DNA of 64,000 nt from NCBI GenBank assembly GCA_930367215.1, contig OV884059.1, positions 153,138,511 through 153,202,510 on the forward strand. Direction: 5' to 3'. The notes beneath the pieces were generated by a model. That model was given only the letters and a program-made list of their open reading frames with translations. It was not told where the DNA came from and did no database searches. The position numbers and the translations under genes were made by a program. Of the stretch, positions 59,135-64,000 are shown piece after piece. Source of the stretch: Pollenia angustigena (Eukaryota; Arthropoda; Insecta; Diptera; Polleniidae). How positions within the stretch are numbered: position 1 is the first letter of the stretch; each line of letters begins with the position of its first letter.

Positions 59135-61988
59135 TCATTCTTCTGCAATATAAACATCCGGGTCTTTCAGCAAATCGAAAATTGTGGGTGTTAAAATTCC
59201 TTTTTTAGTTTTTGGGGGTTTTCGCAAACTACAGATGAATGGATCCGACGATATTAAGAGCCTGTTAATCAAATCCGTATTTGTGTCCTCTCTGAATGTT
59301 TTGTGTGTAAAGTTTTCATGGTAATTTCTGCAATCCTTATTTCGTGCCTCTTGGGCTTCTTCCGAAAGCTGGCCAATAGGTAAAATACAACTGTCTATTA
59401 TTATTTTACCATGGAAAAGTATTTTGTGTACCGTCACTGGCATATAGTACCATGGGTATTTTTCCAAATATAGATTTCTTGTTTCAATTGTATAATTTTC
59501 AAAAGCAACAGAGTTTATTACATAGCCACATCCCAGGCACTCAAGAATAACATGAAAACGTTCTACCAGTTCCAAATCTATACCAGTAATATTTGACGAC
59601 TTTTCGGCATCTCGAAAAAAACGTCTGGCAGTGTTTCCATCGTTTGAATTGCCATAATGATGTTTTGGCATATCCACCAAAAATCCTGTTTCATTTTTGA
59701 ATCGGTTTTGTATGTATGTATTTCTTTCTTTCTAATAATTTTGCTTTGTTATCAGGTCCTCGTATTTGCCATTTTTTTATATCTAATCTGCACGCAATAT
59801 GTAACAAACATTCCATAAAGCGAATCCATGCATGGAGAGGGGATAGGCCCATTGGCAGCATGTTTTTGTCAACTCTTATTTAAAATCGCAATTGGATTAT
59901 TCATAGCTAATGGTGTAGCCCCACATAAATAGCAAGCTTGGGATGATGAATAATATGAAATAGCACTGCACACTTTTCCATCAATCATACACAAAACTAG
60001 CTTAGCTGTGACTTTAAATTTCTTATGCTCAACAGTTGGCAAGAGAGACGAAATTTGATTTTCTATTTGTTTAACTTCATTCAAAATAAGGTCTTTTCTC
60101 TCTTTTGCAAATACGAATTTTATAGACCGACAATATCTAGTTTACGATGGTGCAGAATTTTTCCATATTATTGTTTTTTGATTGACGCCAATATTTTCTA
60201 AAGACGTTTCAAGTGGGATCATAGATATGCTAAACAAACTCTCGTCAGAAATATTTTCTTGAGAAAATGATTGCTTGTAACGATTATGGTCAGCACCGTC
60301 ACAATCCCATTTGATCTTAAAAGTCACCTCATTAAAATCATCTTCTATCAAAAGAAATGTATCTTTCAAGGCCAAACAAAGTCTTGAGACTGTATGGTCA
60401 ATAAGTGATTGGAGGCTGACATTCGCGAATGATTCTGTTACAGTTATTCCATTTGGATAACATGCACGCTTGGACATTTTTATAGAATCAACAGGGAAAC
60501 ATTTAAGAGTTAATAGACGATATATTTTGTCTCAACAATTGGTAGCCATGTGTAGATAAACCGATATCTATTATCATTGCTAATGCTTGAACAGCAGAAA
60601 GGCTCATGGGCTTATCTGAAACAATTCTACTTTTTTGTAAAAGTGTTCCCCTTTTTGGAGAAGCAGTTATAAGCTCACGAACAATTGAGACCGAAGTCTG
60701 TTTGCCATCTAAGTGCATTTTCATTTCGCACAGAAAAAATTATTGCCGAATTATTTTCAAACAAACGCTTGTTTGAACATTTTTTTAATTTCTACAAATT
60801 TTTTTACTGATTCAATTAAAATTTTTGTTTGATTTTTATTTAACCAACAAAAATGTTGACAACCATTCAAAAATATAATACACGCGTTATTGGTTTCAAG
60901 TTTCCATAATTTTGTATGAAATATTTAACGCTTTTTAATGTTGTCGTCTTTTTGCATTTTTTTATTTGATCGTAAGCAACACTTCTTTATGTAAAATATA
61001 AGAACTACAACAAAAAACACATGCAGTCTATTTTTGGACACTTTAAAAAAGTACAACAGTAAGAAAGATGAAAAGGTTTGAAGTAAAAAAAAAAGCAGGT
61101 AAAAAAACGTTTCACTCTTTTTAAACAACAGAAACAACAACAACATTATAAGAAACAAAATAAATTTTTGGTTGGTTTCAAATTCAATTTTTTCAAACTG
61201 TTTGCTTAAATACATCAAATACAAAAATATAATGATGACGAAAAACATATCGAGTCGGTCTGTCGCCGTTTTTGGGTTACATTTCTTCTTCATTAGCAAA
61301 GGAAAGGATACAGCAACAGTGAGTGATGACGAAAAACATTGTGTGTATAAAAAAAGAACTTCGTTCAAAAATTATTCCAACAAAAAAATGTGTCTCAAAG
61401 CCAGCCGGTCGCTCTGCTCACTCTGCCATCATCTTCTAATACAGTGCCTGCTTGTGTGCGCATCATTGCTTGTGCAAAAACCTGTTTTTTTTTTGATTTT
61501 GAAATTTAGTATATGAATTTCAGTAAACTTTTTGTTTGATTCAGTTAAATTATTTGTTTGAAAAAATCAGTGTTTTTTTTTTCAATAAACAAAATGCAAA
61601 TAAATTGTTTGAATATGCGAATTTGTTTATAGGACCGATTTCAGACAAAAAATTGTTTGATTCAACAAATTTTTTGTTTGAATTGGAAAAATAATTTTTT
61701 CTGTGCGGCTGTCATAAAAAACTGATTATGATCAACCGTATTCAAAAGTTCTATTGCTTTCCTTTTTCTTGTTACTTCTGAGCACTCGTGGAATTTTTTC
61801 TCTGGCATTCCACTAGTAGAAACCGAAGAAGAAATGGTTTTATCACAAATAAATTGTGATAAATCAATTTCTAGAGTCAACCAACAAGTATTTGTTTTCA
61901 AAAATCGAAGTTTTGTTATTTTCGATATCTGCCATTTTGAGTTAATTTGTGCGCAAATTTTTTGAGAAAAAAGTTTTATTTCTTGCAA
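59135..61988 (-). pseudogene. RAG1-like Transib transposase, decayed and interrupted
   Basis: Read on the minus strand from 61988 to 59135, fragments appear in the correct order. They include an N-terminal part ending VDHNQFFMTA, a 977-bp insertion (60729-61705), MSLSAVQALAMIIDIG, the first catalytic Asp in WDCDGADH (about 60299), the zinc pair CYLCGAT (about 59930), NDGNTARRF with the second Asp (about 59640), the HKILFH histidine pair (about 59413-59430), and LSEEAQEARNKD with the catalytic Glu (about 59349). These correspond to RAG1 D600, C727/C730, D708, H937/H942 and E962. The enzyme would nick and hairpin DNA at CACARTG ends. At least three frame breaks (60503/60477, 60142/60084 and 59869/59680) make it dead. 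The last 181 residues are a single open frame. Confidence 0.88.
60729..61705. mobile_element. 977-bp CACAGAAAAAATTATT element, CG TSD, inside the transposase gene
   Basis: Ends CACAGAAAAAATTATT and AATAATTTTTTCTGTG with CG at 60727-60728 and 61706-61707. Its removal restores the reading frame MTA|EMKMH of the transposase. TTTGTTTGA blocks repeat near both ends. Open frames inside are low-complexity and not credible. Same termini as 7297-7547. Confidence 0.85.
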
Positions 61989-62307
61989 ATTAAGAGTTTA
62001 TTTTGAACCAGTACTAATATTTCTTGAAATAAATTCAAATACAGACTTTTTTAATTTTTTTCTGCAAGCAGCCAAACATCAAAAATTTGTTGGTGCGATA
62101 TACAAAAATTCATGATCAGTTTTGGGATCGGGAATAGTGGGTGGGGCAAGTTGGGGCAGACTTTTTTGGTTGATTCAGAAAGAAGACAAAATAGGTAATC
62201 TGATGCAAATAATGCGACTACTTCTGCTTGCTTGTGTATATATTTTTTTGTCCAATGAAAAAAAAAAAATATTCAAAATAACTTCTAAAAAGAGATATAT
62301 GTACATA

Positions 62308-62532
62308 CAAGGCGAATTCATCCCAGGTAGTCTCGGTACTACAACAAGTACAACTCGTACAAAAACCACAAGCAATTTGTTTTTGTAAAATCATTGTACA
62401 ATGTCAAAAACAGAAATTAAACAAAACAGAAACAAAGATAATAAAAGAGAATAAACAAAATTTTGACATCCAACAGTGATTTTAGCTAATATCAGCAGGG
62501 CTTTTAAGACCACCTGTAATAAATTCGCCTTG
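62308..62532. mobile_element. CAAGGCGAATTCATCCCAGG MITE (225 bp), TSD TGTACATA
   Basis: Ends CAAGGCGAATTCATCCCAGG and AATAAATTCGCCTTG, TGTACATA at 62300-62307 and 62533-62540. It lies upstream of the transposase start, inside the Transib element. Confidence 0.85.
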
Positions 62533-62865
62533 TGTACATACATATTTAAAAACCTTCAAACTTTTATTCTGATCACGTGTTACAATTGATTAATTCTGTT
62601 AATAAAAAATATACAAAACTACAAAATAAAAAAAATATTCATGAAGATATTGCATATTATTAAAAAGTTACAACCATTCAAAGTTGGGCTACGCGCCTTA
62701 ACTTGCTTATGTCTAGCAATAGTCTGCAATTACAGTGAAGTTTAAGGTGCTGTTTCTTCATAACGCTGTTAATTTTTTTAATTTCAAATGCAATTATATG
62801 TAGTTGGGATTGTTATCAATCAATTCTAGTAAAAATTCTTTAAAAAAAAAAACAAACAAAAAATT

Positions 62866-62904
62866 GGATTTTGATAAGCTAAAATGTTAAAACCTTACAG
62901 TGTG
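62866..62904 (-). repeat. Transib right (5') end, RSS-like
   Basis: On the minus strand: CACACTG (6 of 7 to the heptamer consensus), 23-bp spacer, TCAAAATCC (7 of 9 to the nonamer ACAAAAACC). Confidence 0.7.
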
Positions 62905-63290
62905 CGCCGTTCGGCATTCGCTGGAATATGGCAGATTACCTAAAGGACATAGATTACGCTGATGATATTAAGCTTCGTACAGACGATGGTCATATCTTAC
63001 AATAATGTAAGCAGGTGTTGCCAACAGCAAAATTTTTCTGACAATGATCCATTGTCAGATGCATTAATTTTGCACATCTGCAAATACAAACGAGCTTACA
63101 ATGTTCACACAGTTGTAAGACATTTTAGCCAATTTTAATGCAATTTAAGCAACGCTGCTTACCAATATTGTAAGATCTGACCATCGTCTGTACGAAGCTT
63201 TAGTCTAACGGCTCATCGATATGAGGATATTGAAGCCAAAATAAGGAGTGTTACCGAAAACGCCAGAAAAGTAGGGTTGAGAATAAACTT
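62905..63290 (+). pseudogene. Non-LTR reverse transcriptase relic, YADD region
   Basis: Reads FGIRWNMADYLKDIDYADDI, then, after a MITE at 62971-63199, SLTAHRYEDIEAKIRSVTEN and ARKVGLRIN. DYADDI is reverse transcriptase motif C, and KVGLxIN is the following motif D/E stretch. Joining across the Transib TSD leaves the frame open on the left (TKAP|FGIRW), so Transib inserted into this retroelement. It probably continues the relic at 53790-54190. Confidence 0.75.
62971..63199. mobile_element. 229-bp PIF/Harbinger-like MITE, TTA TSD, next to YADD codons
   Basis: Ends AGCTTCGTACAGACGATGGT and CCATCGTCTGTACGAAGCT, TTA at 62968-62970 and 63200-63202. Its removal restores the frame DYADDISLTAH. Confidence 0.85.
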
Positions 63291-63784
63291 TTAAAAAACA
63301 AATTATTAAGGGTATTCATTTCAGTTTTTTTATTTGTTGGAAAAATGGAAAAGTGGAAAAATGTAATTTTTGTTACAACAACCACAAGAAAAAAATTCCA
63401 CCAAAAGTTACATTTTTATCAGACTATAACCAAGTGTAAAAAAGTCAGGATAAAAAGATGTAATTTTCCGCTTTAAACGTCAAACGAAATGATGTTGCCA
63501 TTCATAAAAAATTGCTAATTTTTTATACAAAGTACGAAAAATTGCATCTCTTTTTATAAATTCTTGAATTGTACAACTCTGATTTTAAAAATTATTTTTT
63601 ATAGTTACAACCAAGGTCTATCCAATAGGTCTGCTTAAGAAGCCAGATGTTAATTTGGGGTTTTCCTCAACGATATCAAAAGTTGTTTACATTTTCCTTA
63701 TACGTGTTTTTGTTTACTTTTTTGATTTTTTGCCACACATACATGCACACAAAACACATTTTTCCTTTTGTTTTGCCTATGTAC
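63291..63784. other. Gene-free
   Basis: No supported feature. Confidence 0.4.
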
Positions 63785-64000
63785 CAAGGTATATTTACAC
63801 AAGGTAGACTCATTTGGGAGTGTATACATGCTGCTCTATAAAAGGAACGGAGTTGTCAAAATTGTCTTCATATAAAAAAAAACAATTTAACGCACACATG
63901 TACAAATTTTTTCTCATATACACGAAATTTGACGTTAAGCTTCCAACTAGGGGTAATCAGCTGACAAACATATGGGCCAACGAGTTTACCTTGTGTAAAT
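63785..64000 (+). mobile_element. CAAGGTATATTTACAC MITE, cut by the window edge
   Basis: Starts CAAGGTATATTTACACAAGG and reads through to TTTACCTTGTGTAAAT; only the last few bases (ATACCTTG expected) are outside the window. It is in reverse orientation to 31678-31903. Confidence 0.85.

Larger units (their letters stand above)
58563..62904 (-). mobile_element. Transib transposon (RAG1-related), complete ends, TSD CGCCG
   Basis: Plus-strand left end CACAGTGTGAGGTTTTAACA and right end, read inward, CACACTGTAAGGTTTTAACA; identity continues for about 40 bp (TAGCT.ATCAAAAT). The 5-bp duplication CGCCG stands at 58558-58562 and 62905-62909, in line with the CGNCG-type 5-bp targets of Transib. Length is 4342 bp, of which about 1.2 kb is two younger insertions (60729-61705 and 62308-62532). 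The transposase relic runs on the minus strand. The family gave rise to the vertebrate RAG1 recombinase. Confidence 0.88.

Noticed and set aside
60925..61516. Frames of 114-147 residues on both strands
   Set aside because: Low-complexity Phe/Lys/Leu-rich translations inside a non-coding TIR element that interrupts the transposase.

Overview
The window is eukaryotic, AT-rich nuclear DNA from a higher fly. The spliced genes have short GT..AG introns, the core promoters are of the arthropod TATA/TCAGT and Inr/DPE kinds, and mobile DNA of dipteran type dominates. A calyptrate fly such as a blowfly or house-fly relative fits, but the species is inferred, not shown.

Four genuine genes are supported. 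At 2471-3185 (+) lies a two-exon, 219-aa secreted, cysteine-containing protein. At 14549-15598 (-) lies a three-exon, 308-aa secreted Pro/Ser/Glu-rich repeat protein with an exactly spaced TATA/Inr. At 36820-38852 (+) lies histone H3.3, encoded in two exons. At 49242-50148 (+) lies a three-exon short-chain dehydrogenase of the L-xylulose (dicarbonyl) reductase type. A textbook Inr+DPE promoter with a noncoding exon and 5' splice site sits at 30085-30190 and may be the start of the H3.3 transcription unit. The genes are unrelated in function and are separated by 10-20 kb of repeats.

Nearly everything else is transposon sediment, and much can be resolved to the base because target-site duplications (TSDs) survive. 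hAT-type elements (8-bp TSDs) include a 1.2-kb element with a hAT dimerisation-domain remnant (5930-7171), 12174-13260, 42006-43845, a 612-bp MITE in three copies, and several families starting CAAGG. PIF/Harbinger-like MITEs with TTA/TAA TSDs occur at least twelve times. A third set starting CCC or CACAG has 2-bp TSDs. Coding relics come from two non-LTR retrotransposons, a Penelope-like element (GIY-YIG domain, 26720-27274), a P-element transposase (56975-57770) and a MADF-type protein (22327-22590). The densest nest, 31306-33093, is five layers deep.

The most interesting object is at 58563-62904: a 4.3-kb Transib element with CGCCG TSDs, about 40-bp inverted ends laid out like a 23-spacer RAG recombination signal (CACAGTG heptamer, 23 bp, nonamer-like block), and a decayed RAG1-like transposase on the minus strand. 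All recognised RAG1 core landmarks remain visible (CDG, CxxC, NDGN, HxxxxH, SEEAQEARNKD). It carries two younger insertions and itself sits inside a reverse-transcriptase relic, next to that enzyme's YADD motif.
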